Source: Sphingomonas sp.
Lineage (GTDB): Bacteria; Pseudomonadota; Alphaproteobacteria; Sphingomonadales; Sphingomonadaceae
Assembly: GCF_019635455.1 (NCBI RefSeq)
Contig: NZ_JAHBZJ010000005.1
Location: forward strand, 1 to 64,000
Length of the DNA: 64,000 nucleotides
Direction of reading: 5' to 3'
Under the pieces are notes generated by a model. It was not told the DNA's origin, searched no databases, and saw nothing but the letters and a program-made list of their open reading frames with translations. Positions 42,905 to 51,806 of the stretch are shown here, piece by piece. Numbering within the stretch: position 1 is the stretch's first letter; every line of letters starts with the position of its first letter. Both the position numbers and the translations under genes were made by a program.

Positions 42905-44072
42905 CGGCGATCCGATCGGCAAGGCGGCGCGCGACCTCGCGCTTCGACAGGGCTGGCCAGTCTTCGACGCCGTTCGCGGTGACAAGATGGATGGTATTGG
43001 CATCTCCGCCCATCACATCGCCGGAAACGTCGTTCGCGACAATCCAGTCCGCGCCCTTTCGGGTTCGTTTCGCGACGGCATGGTCGATCACGCGCTCGGT
43101 TTCGGCGGCGAAGCCGACCAGCAGGGCCGGACGCTTCGCTCCGCCGGCGAGTGTGGCGAGAATGTCGGGATTTTCGGTGAGCGACAGATGCGGTGCGTGC
43201 TCGCCCTTCTTGATCTTCTGAACGGCGGCGCTATCGGCGCGCCAGTCGGCGACGGCGGCAACCATCACCGCCGCGTCGGCGGGCAGCGCGGCATCGACCG
43301 CATCAAGCATCTCGCGCGCGGTTTCGACGTCGATCCGATCGACCCCGGCGGGGGTGGGGAGCGTGACGGGGCCGGCGACCAGCGTGACCCGCGCGCCCAG
43401 CGTCGCCAGCGCACCGGCGATTTCGAACCCCTGTTTCCCCGACGACCGGTTGGCGATGTAGCGGACCGGGTCGATCGGCTCATGCGTCGGCCCGGCGGTG
43501 ACGACGACGTGCCGGCCCGCCAGCCGCGCCGACGCGGGAGGGGTGAGCGCCGCTTCGATCGCCGCGAGGATCGCGGGCGGTTCGGGCAGGCGGCCGGGGC
43601 CGAATTCGCCGCACGCCATGGCGCCCTCATCCGGCTGGAGCACGGTGACGCCATCGTTGCGGAGGGCCGCGACGTTGCGGCGCGTGGCGGCATGTTCCCA
43701 CATCCGCACGTTCATCGCCGGGGCCACCAGCACCGGCTTGTCGGTGGCGAGGAGCAGCGTGGTCGCGAGATCGTCGGCGATGCCGTTGGCCATCCGCGCC
43801 AGCAGGTCGGCGGTGGCGGGGGCGACGACGACCAGGTCGGCGTTGCGGCTGAGCTGGATATGCCCCATCTCCGCCTCGTCCTTGAGGTCCCACAGGGTCG
43901 AATAGACCTGGTTTTCGGAGAGGGCGGCCAGCGTCATCGGCGTGACGAAATGTGCGCCGCCGGCGGTCAGGACACAGGTCACGTCGATGCCCGCCTTGCG
44001 CGCGAGGCGGATCAGTTCGCACGCCTTATAGGCCGCGATGCCGCCGCCGACGATCAGGAGGATGCGCTTCAT
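42894..44072 (-). CDS. coaBC: bifunctional phosphopantothenoylcysteine decarboxylase / phosphopantothenate-cysteine ligase
   Basis: The 392-residue fusion works in coenzyme A synthesis. The N-terminal CoaC flavodecarboxylase (LLIVGGGIAAYKACELIR, SRNADLVVVAPATADLLARMANG, PAMNVRMW, CGEFGPGRLPEP) joins the C-terminal CoaB ligase (VVVTAGPTHEPIDPVRYIANRSS, AAVADWR, IKK). All expected segments are intact. It is central to the minus-strand operon, with ubiE, ubiB and a membrane protein upstream and dut downstream. Confidence 0.97.
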   Translation of the reverse strand: MKRILLIVGGGIAAYKACELIRLARKAGIDVTCVLTAGGAHFVTPMTLAALSENQVYSTLWDLKDEAEMGHIQLSRNADLVVVAPATADLLARMANGIADDLATTLLLATDKPVLVAPAMNVRMWEHAATRRNVAALRNDGVTVLQPDEGAMACGEFGPGRLPEPPAILAAIEAALTPPASARLAGRHVVVTAGPTHEPIDPVRYIANRSSGKQGFEIAGALATLGARVTLVAGPVTLPTPAGVDRIDVETAREMLDAVDAALPADAAVMVAAVADWRADSAAVQKIKKGEHAPHLSLTENPDILATLAGGAKRPALLVGFAAETERVIDHAVAKRTRKGADWIVANDVSGDVMGGDANTIHLVTANGVEDWPALSKREVARRLADRIADAF

Positions 44073-44082
44073 CCGACGATCC

Positions 44083-45186
44083 CTAGCGCCGAACCCGGGT
44101 CACCACCACCCGCCGTCCGTCGAACGCGCGGGCGACGAGGTCGCGCAGCCCGTCAGGCACGAACAGCAGGCCGACGAGAAAGACCGGCGCGACCATCAAT
44201 CCCCAGTAAAAGGTGTCGAGACGCGCGAAGAGGCCGATCGCGAGCGCCCAGCCGGCGAACAGTGCAAGCGCCCGCAGCGCCAGCGGGTCGCGCTGGCCGG
44301 TCCAGCCGAACAGCGTCAGCGCGATCAGCAGCGCGGCAAGGAATTGGGGCAGGAGCTGGAGCCCTGTCGCGAGCGTCATCGCCCGCACGAAGAGGCCGAA
44401 GCCGTGCAGGCCGCTCCATCCCGGCGATGTGGCGTCGAGCGGGCTGGTGACGCCATGGACGGCGACCGCATGGGCGATCAGCGCGATCGCGAACACGCCG
44501 AGCGCCGCACCCCATCCCATTGCCTCGCGTCGGCGTCCCTCCGCCAGCGCGATCGCGCCCATCGCCACGGCATAGAGCGCGGCGGTTTCGCGGATCAGCA
44601 TCGCGATCAGCGCGACGGCGGCGGCCTCTACCCAGCGGTCCGGCCGTCGCAGCGCGAGGCTGAGCGCGACGAGCAGGCCGGCCCAGATCTCGTGAAAGGC
44701 GACCAGGTCGGGCTGGACGAATGCGAGCATGCCCGCGGCCAGCAGGATCGCGGCGGCCAGTCGGGCGGGCAGGCGGGGCAGCATCCGGGCGAGACGAAGG
44801 AACCAGGCGATCGTCGTTGCTGCGGCGAGCAAGAGCAGCAGGGCGATCGTCAGCGCCGGGGGCAGGGTCGCCTGTACCACCGCAAGGCCGGGCATGCGGA
44901 AGGTGAGGAAGGGCCGCAACGGATAGCCGCCGGCGCGCAGCGCATCCGCCGTCGCGCGATAATAATCCTCGCCATGCGCAACCGCGGCCACGATCGATTC
45001 GTACAGCGCGATGTCGGTCTGGCCGGTGCCGTCGATTGCGGCCGGCGGGGGCGGTGGAACCAGGAAGACGGTGAGCGACAGGAGCAGCAGCGCCGCCAGC
45101 GCCGCCAGCGCGATCCGCGCCTGCCGCCGGGAGAAGGTCGCAAACCGGCTGGGCGTCGCGAGCCAGATCGGCGCGGGGGGCTGCAC
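44083..45186 (-). CDS. polytopic membrane protein of unknown function
   Basis: The 367-residue, Ala/Leu-rich protein has about nine or ten hydrophobic segments and a basic N-terminus (MQPPAPIWLATPSRF). A DGTGQTDIALYESIVAAVAHG loop after the first segment resembles the luminal Asp loop of GT-C-type membrane glycosyltransferases, but this is not proof. It has a GTG start and is separated by only five bases from ubiB upstream, so it is in the same operon. Confidence 0.7.
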   Translation of the reverse strand: MQPPAPIWLATPSRFATFSRRQARIALAALAALLLLSLTVFLVPPPPPAAIDGTGQTDIALYESIVAAVAHGEDYYRATADALRAGGYPLRPFLTFRMPGLAVVQATLPPALTIALLLLLAAATTIAWFLRLARMLPRLPARLAAAILLAAGMLAFVQPDLVAFHEIWAGLLVALSLALRRPDRWVEAAAVALIAMLIRETAALYAVAMGAIALAEGRRREAMGWGAALGVFAIALIAHAVAVHGVTSPLDATSPGWSGLHGFGLFVRAMTLATGLQLLPQFLAALLIALTLFGWTGQRDPLALRALALFAGWALAIGLFARLDTFYWGLMVAPVFLVGLLFVPDGLRDLVARAFDGRRVVVTRVRR

Positions 45187-45191
45187 GCCGG

Positions 45192-46724
45192 TCAGGTCAG
45201 CAGCAGCGTCGCGGCGACGCCCGCCGCCGCAGCGAAAATGGCGACCGCGGCATAGCGCCAGCCGCCACCGACCCGCACCACCTCAATCTCGCGCAGCGGC
45301 GGGGCCGGGGGCGCGCCGCCGGGATCGGGAAAACGACGCTCGATATTGCGGATCAGGCGGGGCAGGCGCGCGAGCGTCTTCAGGTCCTCCGCGATCCGGT
45401 CGGCGATGAACGCTTCCGGGCCGAGTTCGGTGCGGATCCATTCGCGGACGAACGGCGCCGCGCTGTCCCACAGGTTGATATCGGGATGCAGGCGCGTCGC
45501 CACGCCCTCCACCATCACCATCGTCTTTTGCAGCAGCAGCAGATGCGGCTGGGTCTGCATGTCGAAATCGCGGGTGATGTTGAACAGGCTGTCGAGCATC
45601 ATGCCGACCGACATGTCCTTGACCGGCAGGCCGCGCATCGGTTCGCCCACGGCCCGCAACGCGGTGGCGAATTCGGCGACGTTATGATGGGCGGGGACAT
45701 AGCCCGCCTCGAAATGGATTTCGGCGACCCGGCGGTAATTGCCGGTGATGAGGCCATAGAGGATTTCGGCGAGCCAGACGCGGGCGCGCCGGTCGATCCG
45801 GCCCATGATGCCGAAATCGATCGCCGCGATCCGGTCGCCGGGCAGGGCGAACAGATTGCCCTGGTGCATGTCGGCGTGGAAAAAGCCTTCCGAGATCGCC
45901 TGGCGCAGAAAGGCGCGCACCAGCGTGTTGGCGAGCCGTTCGGTATCGTGGCCGGCAGCGATCAGCGCGTCGCGGTTCGACAGCTTGATCCCGTCGATCC
46001 ATTCGAGCGTCATGACCTTCCCGGTCGTGCGCTGCCAGTCGATGACGGGTACGGTGAAGTCCGGCTCCGCCTCCATCGATTCGCCGAGTTCGGAGGCGGA
46101 CGCCGCTTCCCGGCGCAGATCGAGTTCGCGCGCGGTCCAGCGTTTGAAGGTTTCGATGACCAGGCGCGGGCGCAGGCGCGCGGCTTCGCCGCCCATGCCC
46201 TCGACCTGAGCTGCGGCCCATTCATAGGTGTCGATCGCGCGCGCGAATTCCGCCTCGATCCCCGGGCGCAGCACCTTTACCGCGACCTGCCGCCCGTCGG
46301 TGGTGATGGCGCGATGCACCTGCGCGATCGAGGCGGCGCCGATCGGCACCTCCTCGATGCTGGCGTACAGATCGCTCAGCGGTCGGCCAAAGCTCGTCTC
46401 CATCGCGGTGCGGATGACGGGGTAGGGGACGGGGGGGAGCGCATCCTGGAGCCGGAGCAGGTCGGCCGCCGCGGCCTCGCCGATCAGATCGGGCCGGGTC
46501 GCAAGCGTCTGGCCCAGCTTGATCGCCGCCGGGCCGATCGCCTGGAGCGCATCGGCGTAGCGCGGCACGTCCGGCACGCGCGCACCGAACCGGGCGATGC
46601 GTGCGAGCCGGCGCACGGGAAGCGGCGTGTTGCGATCACGCTCTATCCCGCGCAGCGCACCGTGCCGCGCGAGGATGCGCCCCCATTTCAGCAGGCGCCA
46701 GAGATGGACGGCGGGAGCGGTCAA
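45192..46724 (-). CDS. ubiB: ubiquinone biosynthesis accessory kinase-like ATPase UbiB
   Basis: The 510-residue ABC1/ADCK/UbiB protein is required for ubiquinone synthesis. Motifs include the KxGQ loop (AAIKLGQTLATRPD), the VAVKVLRPGIEAEFARA Lys region, the DMHQGNLF catalytic loop and IAAIDFGIMGRID. A C-terminal membrane anchor lies near the end (AAVAIFAAAAGVAATLLL). The TTG start overlaps the ubiE stop as TTGA. It is the second gene of the operon. Confidence 0.95.
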   Translation of the reverse strand: MTAPAVHLWRLLKWGRILARHGALRGIERDRNTPLPVRRLARIARFGARVPDVPRYADALQAIGPAAIKLGQTLATRPDLIGEAAAADLLRLQDALPPVPYPVIRTAMETSFGRPLSDLYASIEEVPIGAASIAQVHRAITTDGRQVAVKVLRPGIEAEFARAIDTYEWAAAQVEGMGGEAARLRPRLVIETFKRWTARELDLRREAASASELGESMEAEPDFTVPVIDWQRTTGKVMTLEWIDGIKLSNRDALIAAGHDTERLANTLVRAFLRQAISEGFFHADMHQGNLFALPGDRIAAIDFGIMGRIDRRARVWLAEILYGLITGNYRRVAEIHFEAGYVPAHHNVAEFATALRAVGEPMRGLPVKDMSVGMMLDSLFNITRDFDMQTQPHLLLLQKTMVMVEGVATRLHPDINLWDSAAPFVREWIRTELGPEAFIADRIAEDLKTLARLPRLIRNIERRFPDPGGAPPAPPLREIEVVRVGGGWRYAAVAIFAAAAGVAATLLLT

Positions 46725-47452
46725 ATCTTCCAGCCGCTGTGAATGGCGACCAGGCCGCCCAGCATCGGTTCGACGCGGGTCTGAACGAAACCGGCGTCGC
46801 GGATCATCCCCTCGAACGTGGGCATGTCCGGGAAGCGGCGGATCGATTCGATGAGATAGCGATAGCTATCCTCGTCATTGGCGAGCAGCTTGCCGAGTTT
46901 CGGCACCAGGCGGTGCGAATAGGCGTCGTAGATGTCCGCGAAGCCCGGCCAGAGCGTCGTCGAAAATTCCAGCACGAAGAACCGCCCGCCACGGCGCAGG
47001 ACGCGATGTGCCTCCCGCAGCGCGCGGGGGATGTCCGTGACGTTCCGGATTCCAAAGGCGATCGTGTAGGCGTCGAAGAAACGGTCCGGCCATTGCAGCG
47101 CCTCGGCATTCGCCTCGCTCCATACCAGGCCGTCGATCCCGCGCTTGGCCGCGCGCTCGATGCCGACCGCCAGCATGTCGGGATTGATGTCGGCGACGGT
47201 GACCGCCGCTCCCGATTCGGCCATGCGAAAGGCGATGTCGCCGGTGCCGCCGGCCATGTCGAGGATCGCCTCCCCCGCGCGCGGCTTCACCCGGCGGACG
47301 AACACGTCCTTCCAGACGCGGTGCAGGCCGCCCGACATCGCGTCGTTCATGAGGTCGTAGCTGGAGGCGACGCTGGAAAAGACGCCGCCGACGCGGCGGG
47401 TCTTCTCGTCGGGCGCGACGTCCTGATATCCGAAGGAGACGGTGTCGGTCAT
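46721..47452 (-). CDS. ubiE: ubiquinone/menaquinone methyltransferase
   Basis: The 243-residue SAM enzyme carries out C-methylation in ubiquinone synthesis. Family blocks are VSFGYQDVAPDEKTRRVGGVF, YDLMNDAMSGGLHRVWKD, motif I ILDMAGGTGDIAFRMA, AFGIRNVTDIPRALREAHRVL and GGLVAIHSGWKI at the end. It is the first gene of the minus-strand operon; mutM lies 55 bases away on the other strand. Confidence 0.97.
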   Translation of the reverse strand: MTDTVSFGYQDVAPDEKTRRVGGVFSSVASSYDLMNDAMSGGLHRVWKDVFVRRVKPRAGEAILDMAGGTGDIAFRMAESGAAVTVADINPDMLAVGIERAAKRGIDGLVWSEANAEALQWPDRFFDAYTIAFGIRNVTDIPRALREAHRVLRRGGRFFVLEFSTTLWPGFADIYDAYSHRLVPKLGKLLANDEDSYRYLIESIRRFPDMPTFEGMIRDAGFVQTRVEPMLGGLVAIHSGWKI

Positions 47453-47507
47453 GCGCCTGCCCTTAGCGGCCCTTGTGGGCGGGGCAAAGCCCGCTTAGCT
47501 GGGCAAA

Positions 47508-48320
47508 ATGCCCGAGCTTCCCGAAGTCGAGACAACCGTGCGCGGACTGGCCCCGGTGCTGGAGGGGAGGCGGATCGCCCGGGTGACGCTGCGCCGGCCC
47601 GACCTGCGCCGGCCGATGCCCGAGGATCTGGGCCAACGGCTCACCGGGGCGCGGGTCGTCGCGCTGGGTCGTCGCGCCAAATACGGGCTGATCGATACCG
47701 ATCGCGGCGACACGATGATCTTTCATTTGGGCATGTCGGGGCGGTGGCGGGTCGATCCCGGCGAGATGCTGACGCACGACCATCTGGTGCTGGAGACGGA
47801 GGCGGGCCGGATGCTCGCACTCAACGATCCGCGCCGGTTCGGATCGGTCGATCTGGTCGAAACCGCCCGAATCGCGGCCTGGCCCGCCTTTGCCGCGCTG
47901 GGACCGGAACCGTTGGGGCCACAGTTCACCGCCGCGCATCTGGCGGGCGCGTTTGCCGGGCGGAGCGCGCCGGTGAAGGCGCTGCTGCTGGATCAGCGGA
48001 TCGTCGCCGGCCTGGGCAACATCTATGTCTGCGAAGCGCTCCACATGGCGGGAATCGCGCCGACCCGTGCGGGCGGGCGGATCGGCGAGGCGCGGCTGGC
48101 GCAGCTGGTGCTGGCGATCCGTGCGGTGCTGGCGGCCGCGATCGAGGCAGGCGGATCGACGCTGCGCGATTATGCCCGGCCCGATGGGGAACTCGGCTAT
48201 TTCTCGAAGCAGTGGCGCGTTTATGGGCGCGAGGGGGAGCCATGCCTGTGCGGCGCACCGGTGCGCCGACGCGTGGATGGCGGGCGATCGACCTTCTACT
48301 GCGCGAAATGCCAGCGATAG
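47508..48320 (+). CDS. mutM: formamidopyrimidine-DNA glycosylase
   Basis: The 270-residue enzyme removes oxidised purines (8-oxoG, Fapy) from DNA. It has the N-terminal catalytic MPELPEVET (Pro1 after Met removal), the H2TH region ([20 protein letters not shown]), and the C-terminal zinc finger. The first pair of finger cysteines is C-x-C (EPCLCGAP) rather than the usual C-x2-C, while the second is the normal CAKC. This one-residue shortening may change zinc binding. It is followed by rpsT and dnaA. Confidence 0.95.
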   Translation: MPELPEVETTVRGLAPVLEGRRIARVTLRRPDLRRPMPEDLGQRLTGARVVALGRRAKYGLIDTDRGDTMIFHLGMSGRWRVDPGEMLTHDHLVLETEAGRMLALNDPRRFGSVDLVETARIAAWPAFAALGPEPLGPQFTAAHLAGAFAGRSAPVKALLLDQRIVAGLGNIYVCEALHMAGIAPTRAGGRIGEARLAQLVLAIRAVLAAAIEAGGSTLRDYARPDGELGYFSKQWRVYGREGEPCLCGAPVRRRVDGGRSTFYCAKCQR

Positions 48321-48442
48321 CGGTGCGAAGCTGCCTGCTTGCGGTTGACCGAATCGCATCCTCCCGCTAAGGGGCGCGCTTTCCCGAGGCCGGGGCAGTG
48401 GTTCCGCGCCTTTTTTCGCACAGACAGCAGGAACGAAGATTC

Positions 48443-48706
48443 ATGGCGAACACGCCGCAAGCCAAGAAGCGCATCCGTCGCAACGCCCGCCGCGCCGAAG
48501 TCAATGGTGCGCGCGTCGGCCGCATCCGTACCTTTGTGAAGAAGGTCGAGAGCGCGTGCGAATCGGGTGACAAGGCGGCAGCCGAATCGGCGCTGAACGC
48601 GATGCAGCCGGAACTGGCGCGCGGCGTGGCGAAGGGTGTGGTTCACAAGAACACCGCGGCGCGCAAGTTCTCGCGCCTGACCAAGCGCGTCGCCGCGCTG
48701 GCCTGA
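48443..48706 (+). CDS. rpsT: 30S ribosomal protein S20
   Basis: The 87-residue, strongly basic helical protein binds 16S r[20 protein letters not shown] at the N-terminus and [20 protein letters not shown] at the C-terminus are diagnostic. ATG 48443 gives the family's normal length. A strong terminator follows at 48731. It lies between mutM and dnaA, as in relatives. Confidence 0.98.
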   Translation: MANTPQAKKRIRRNARRAEVNGARVGRIRTFVKKVESACESGDKAAAESALNAMQPELARGVAKGVVHKNTAARKFSRLTKRVAALA

Positions 48707-48730
48707 CGTCCCGCAAAATCAACGGTTTTC

Positions 48731-48762
48731 AAACCCTGCCGGACGCGTCCGGCAGGGTTTTT
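48731..48762 (+). terminator. rho-independent terminator of rpsT
   Basis: AAACCCTGCCGGA and TCCGGCAGGGTTT form a perfect 13-base stem with a CGCG loop, followed by further Ts. It lies 24 bases past the rpsT stop codon. Confidence 0.9.
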
Positions 48763-49149
48763 CGTGTGTCATCAACCACTTGGTTAACGCGCGTTGAAGA
48801 TTTCGGCGGAATACCACGAGTCGCGCTGCCACATATTTGTCACGCGCTCAAAAAATCATTTTTAAGCAATGGCTTAATCGATAAATAGCGGTTTTCCGGG
48901 GAAGTCTTGAGTCAAGCCTACTTATTTCAGATTCTTTACACCCCGCCCCCTTGATCGACTCAAGAAACCGTCCCTAAAACGAACTCTCGCCGCGACATTC
49001 TCGCGTGCGAATCCAGCGAAGGTCTCAGCCCAGTGCGGATGCGATTCCGCCTGAGGGAGCCTTTTGTCTGGACAATTCGGCGCGGCGGCGGGGGCTGCCG
49101 CTTGGGGGAACGGCCCGTGTGCGGGCGAGACGGAATTGAGGGCGAGAGG
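48763..49149 (+). promoter_or_regulatory. dnaA upstream region with six GANTC (CcrM) sites
   Basis: This 387-base stretch carries no convincing gene; an in-frame extension of dnaA to 49033 lacks conserved residues. It is the most AT-rich part of this end of the window. GANTC sites start at 48818, 48909, 48930, 48957, 49009 and 49043. Promoter and methylation-dependent control of dnaA are expected here. I saw no canonical DnaA box (TTATCCACA). Confidence 0.65.
48862..48877. promoter_or_regulatory. perfect inverted repeat TTAAGC-AATG-GCTTAA upstream of dnaA
   Basis: Six-base arms with a four-base spacer lie in the AT-rich part of the dnaA promoter region. This resembles a CtrA site (TTAA-N7-TTAA), but the spacing between the TTAA blocks is eight bases. 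The binding protein is unknown. Confidence 0.35.
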
Positions 49150-50499
49150 ATGGATCAAGCCAAGGCCTGGACACGCGTGCGTGGCAATCTGCGGCTATCC
49201 GCAGGCCAGCGGCTGTTCGACCAGTGGCTGAAGCCGATCGTCCTGATCGAAAGCGCCGATGCGGAGACGGTCCGGCTCGGCCTGCCGTCGGCATTCATGA
49301 CCAATTGGGTCAAGGGCCATTATGCCGATCGGCTGTTGATGGAATTCCGCGCCCAGCTGCCCTCCGTCCGCACCGTGTCGATCGAGACGCTTGCGCGCGA
49401 GGTCCGCGAACTGACCGCAGAGGCGGCCGACGCGCCGGTGGCGCCCGCTGCCCCGGCGTCGAAGCCCGCGGTCGAGCGGCCGCGGTTCGATTCGCGCTTC
49501 ACCTTCGACCGGTTCGTGGTCGATACGTCGAACCGGGTCGCGGTCAACGCTGCCAAGGCGATGGCCGAGCCGGGCAAGCCGCGGTTCAGCCCGCTCTACC
49601 TCCACAGCAACACCGGGCAGGGCAAGACCCATTTGATGCATGCGATCGGCCAGACGTTCCTCGACGCCTGTCCGGACGCGACCGCCATCTACATGCCCGC
49701 CGAACGCTTCATGTTCGAATTCGTCCGCGCCGTGCGCGAAAAGGACACGTTCGCGTTCAAGGCGCGACTGCGCGGCGTCGATCTGCTGATGATCGACGAC
49801 CTCCAGTTCATCGCGGGCAAGGAATCGACGCAGGAAGAGTTCTTCCACACCGTGGACGAGTTCATGCGCGAGGGGAAAAGGCTGGTGATCGCCGCCGATC
49901 GCAGCCCGCTGGCGCTGGAGGGCGTCGAGGCGCGGCTGGCATCGCGGCTGGGCGCCGGACTGGCGGCGGACATCAAGCCCGCCGAACTGGGGCTGCGCCG
50001 CGCGATCCTGGACCGCAAGCTGGAGGACATGCCGGGCGCGAAGGTGCCGGACGATGTGCTCGACCTGCTCGCGATGCGGATTTCGAGCAGCGTTCGCGAA
50101 CTGGAGGGCGCGCTCAACCGCCTGGTCGCCTATGCGCAGCTCAATGAGGAGCCGGTGACGGTCGCCTTCGCCGAAAACGTGCTGGGCGAGGCGCTGCGCG
50201 GCAGCCAGCGGCGCATCACCATCGACGAGATCCAGAAGGCGGTGTCCAGCCATTTCGACGTCAAGCAGCTCGACCTGGTTTCCCAGCGTCGCGCGGTGGC
50301 GATCGCCCGCCCGCGACAGATCGCCATGTATCTGGCCAAGCGGCTGACCACGCGTTCGCTGCCCGAGATCGGTCGCAAGTTCGGCAATCGCGACCATTCG
50401 ACCGTCATCCATGCGGTCCGCCGCATCGAGGAACTGCGCGGCACCGACAGCGAGATCGACGGCGCGGTGCGCAGCCTGATGCGCCAGCTGGAAGCGTGA
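49150..50499 (+). CDS. dnaA: chromosomal replication initiator protein DnaA
   Basis: The 449-residue protein starts replication at oriC. Domain I (about 1-75, AWTRVRGNLRLSAGQ), a short linker, the AAA+ domain (Walker A NTGQGKTHLMHA, Walker B LLMIDDLQFIAGK, sensor AADRSPL), and the C-terminal DnaA-box-binding helix-turn-helix (TTRSLPEIGRKFGNRDHSTV) are all present. ATG 49150 is preferred; the frame continues upstream but those residues are not conserved. It is followed directly by a DUF1294 gene. Confidence 0.97.
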   Translation: MDQAKAWTRVRGNLRLSAGQRLFDQWLKPIVLIESADAETVRLGLPSAFMTNWVKGHYADRLLMEFRAQLPSVRTVSIETLAREVRELTAEAADAPVAPAAPASKPAVERPRFDSRFTFDRFVVDTSNRVAVNAAKAMAEPGKPRFSPLYLHSNTGQGKTHLMHAIGQTFLDACPDATAIYMPAERFMFEFVRAVREKDTFAFKARLRGVDLLMIDDLQFIAGKESTQEEFFHTVDEFMREGKRLVIAADRSPLALEGVEARLASRLGAGLAADIKPAELGLRRAILDRKLEDMPGAKVPDDVLDLLAMRISSSVRELEGALNRLVAYAQLNEEPVTVAFAENVLGEALRGSQRRITIDEIQKAVSSHFDVKQLDLVSQRRAVAIARPRQIAMYLAKRLTTRSLPEIGRKFGNRDHSTVIHAVRRIEELRGTDSEIDGAVRSLMRQLEA

Positions 50500-50505
50500 A
50501 GCCGC

Positions 50506-50772
50506 GTGGCCGCTGAGGTCGCGGTCTATCTGCTGATCGTCAACGTGCTGACTTTTCTGGCGTTCGGGCATGACAAGCAGCGCGCCATCGGCGGTGGGCG
50601 CCGGGTTCCGGAGGCGCGGCTGCTGGGCCTGGCGCTGATCGGCGGTTCACCGGCGGCGCTGCTCGCGCGTCAGGTCTTTCGCCACAAGACGCGCAAACAG
50701 CCCTTTTCCACGATCCTGTTGCTGATCGTCGCGCTACAGGCGGGCGTGCTGGCCGCCCTGGCCCTGCGCTAG
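50506..50772 (+). CDS. DUF1294 family small membrane protein
   Basis: The 88-residue protein has two or three membrane segments. The family core is present: YLLIVNVLTFLAFGHDKQRA, then RRVPEARLLGLALIGGSPAALLARQVFRHKTRKQPF. Function is unknown. It has a GTG start seven bases after dnaA. Its end overlaps the end of trpS by four bases. Confidence 0.85.
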   Translation: MAAEVAVYLLIVNVLTFLAFGHDKQRAIGGGRRVPEARLLGLALIGGSPAALLARQVFRHKTRKQPFSTILLLIVALQAGVLAALALR

Positions 50773-51776
50773 ACCAGCAGTCCCATCGTCTCCTGCACCT
50801 TGCGCAGCAGCGGCGCGGCAAGCGTGGCGGCGCGCTCCGCGCCCTTGCGCAATTCGGCATCGACGGCGGCGCGGTCCGCCATCAGGCGCACCATCTCGTC
50901 GCGGATCGGGCCGAGCTTCGCGACCGCGAGGTCTGCGAGCGCGGGTTTGAACGTGCCGAAACCGTGTCCGGCATATTCGGCCATCACATCCTCTGGCGTG
51001 CGTCCGGCCAGCGCGGCGAAGATGGTCACGAGATTGCGTGCCTCCGGTCGCGCGTCCAGTGATTCGAACGTGTCGCCCAGTGCTTCCGGATCGGTCTTCG
51101 CCCTGCGGAATTTCTGGGCGATCGTGTCGTCATCGTCGATCATGTTGATCCGCGCCGCATCGGACGGGTTGGATTTCGACATCTTCGCGCTCGCGTCGCG
51201 CAGGCTCATGATGCGCGGTGCCGCCTTGCTGATCAGCGGATCGGGCTGAATGAGCAGGTCGATCCCGTAGTCGAGGTTGAACTTGGCGGCGATGTCGCGC
51301 GCCAGTTCCAGATGCTGTTTCTGATCCTCCCCGACCGGCACGTGCGTCGCGCCATAGAGCAGGACGTCCGCGGCCATCAGGACGGGATAGTCATAGAGGC
51401 CGACGCTCGCGCCCTCGCGATTCTTGCCCGCCTTGTCCTTGAACTGGGTCATGCGGTTGAGCCAGCCGACGCGCGCCACATTGTTGAGCAGCCAGGTCAG
51501 CTCGCTGTGCGCCGGCACCCGCGCCTGGTTGAACAGGATCGAGCGGGTAGGGTCGATCCCGCTCGCGATCATCGCCGCGGCAATCTCGAACGTATTGTCG
51601 CGCACCGCCTGCGGCTCGATCCATTCGGTCAGGCCGTGCAGATCGGCGATGAAATACATGCTCTCGCCGCCCGCCGCCTCGACATCGTCCTGCATGCCGA
51701 CCCATTGCAGAATCGCGCCGAGATAGTTGCCGAGATGGAGATTGCCGGTGGGCTTGATGCCGGAAACGACGCGCAT
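50769..51776 (-). CDS. trpS: tryptophan-tRNA ligase
   Basis: The 335-residue class I synthetase charges tRNA-Trp. Signatures are the HIGH-like TGNLHLGNYLGA, GEDQKQHLELARDIA and KMSKS (SAKMSKSNPSD). The length is normal. It is followed in the same direction by nothing and preceded by murJ, an order seen in other Sphingomonadales. Confidence 0.97.
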   Translation of the reverse strand: MRVVSGIKPTGNLHLGNYLGAILQWVGMQDDVEAAGGESMYFIADLHGLTEWIEPQAVRDNTFEIAAAMIASGIDPTRSILFNQARVPAHSELTWLLNNVARVGWLNRMTQFKDKAGKNREGASVGLYDYPVLMAADVLLYGATHVPVGEDQKQHLELARDIAAKFNLDYGIDLLIQPDPLISKAAPRIMSLRDASAKMSKSNPSDAARINMIDDDDTIAQKFRRAKTDPEALGDTFESLDARPEARNLVTIFAALAGRTPEDVMAEYAGHGFGTFKPALADLAVAKLGPIRDEMVRLMADRAAVDAELRKGAERAATLAAPLLRKVQETMGLLV

Positions 51777-51806
51777 GGGGTCTCTCTTGTGGTTCAGGCT
51801 TGTGGT

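Noticed and set aside
48763..49149. Chromosomal origin next to dnaA
   Set aside because: No canonical DnaA boxes or repeat clusters were seen, and in alphaproteobacteria oriC is often away from dnaA.
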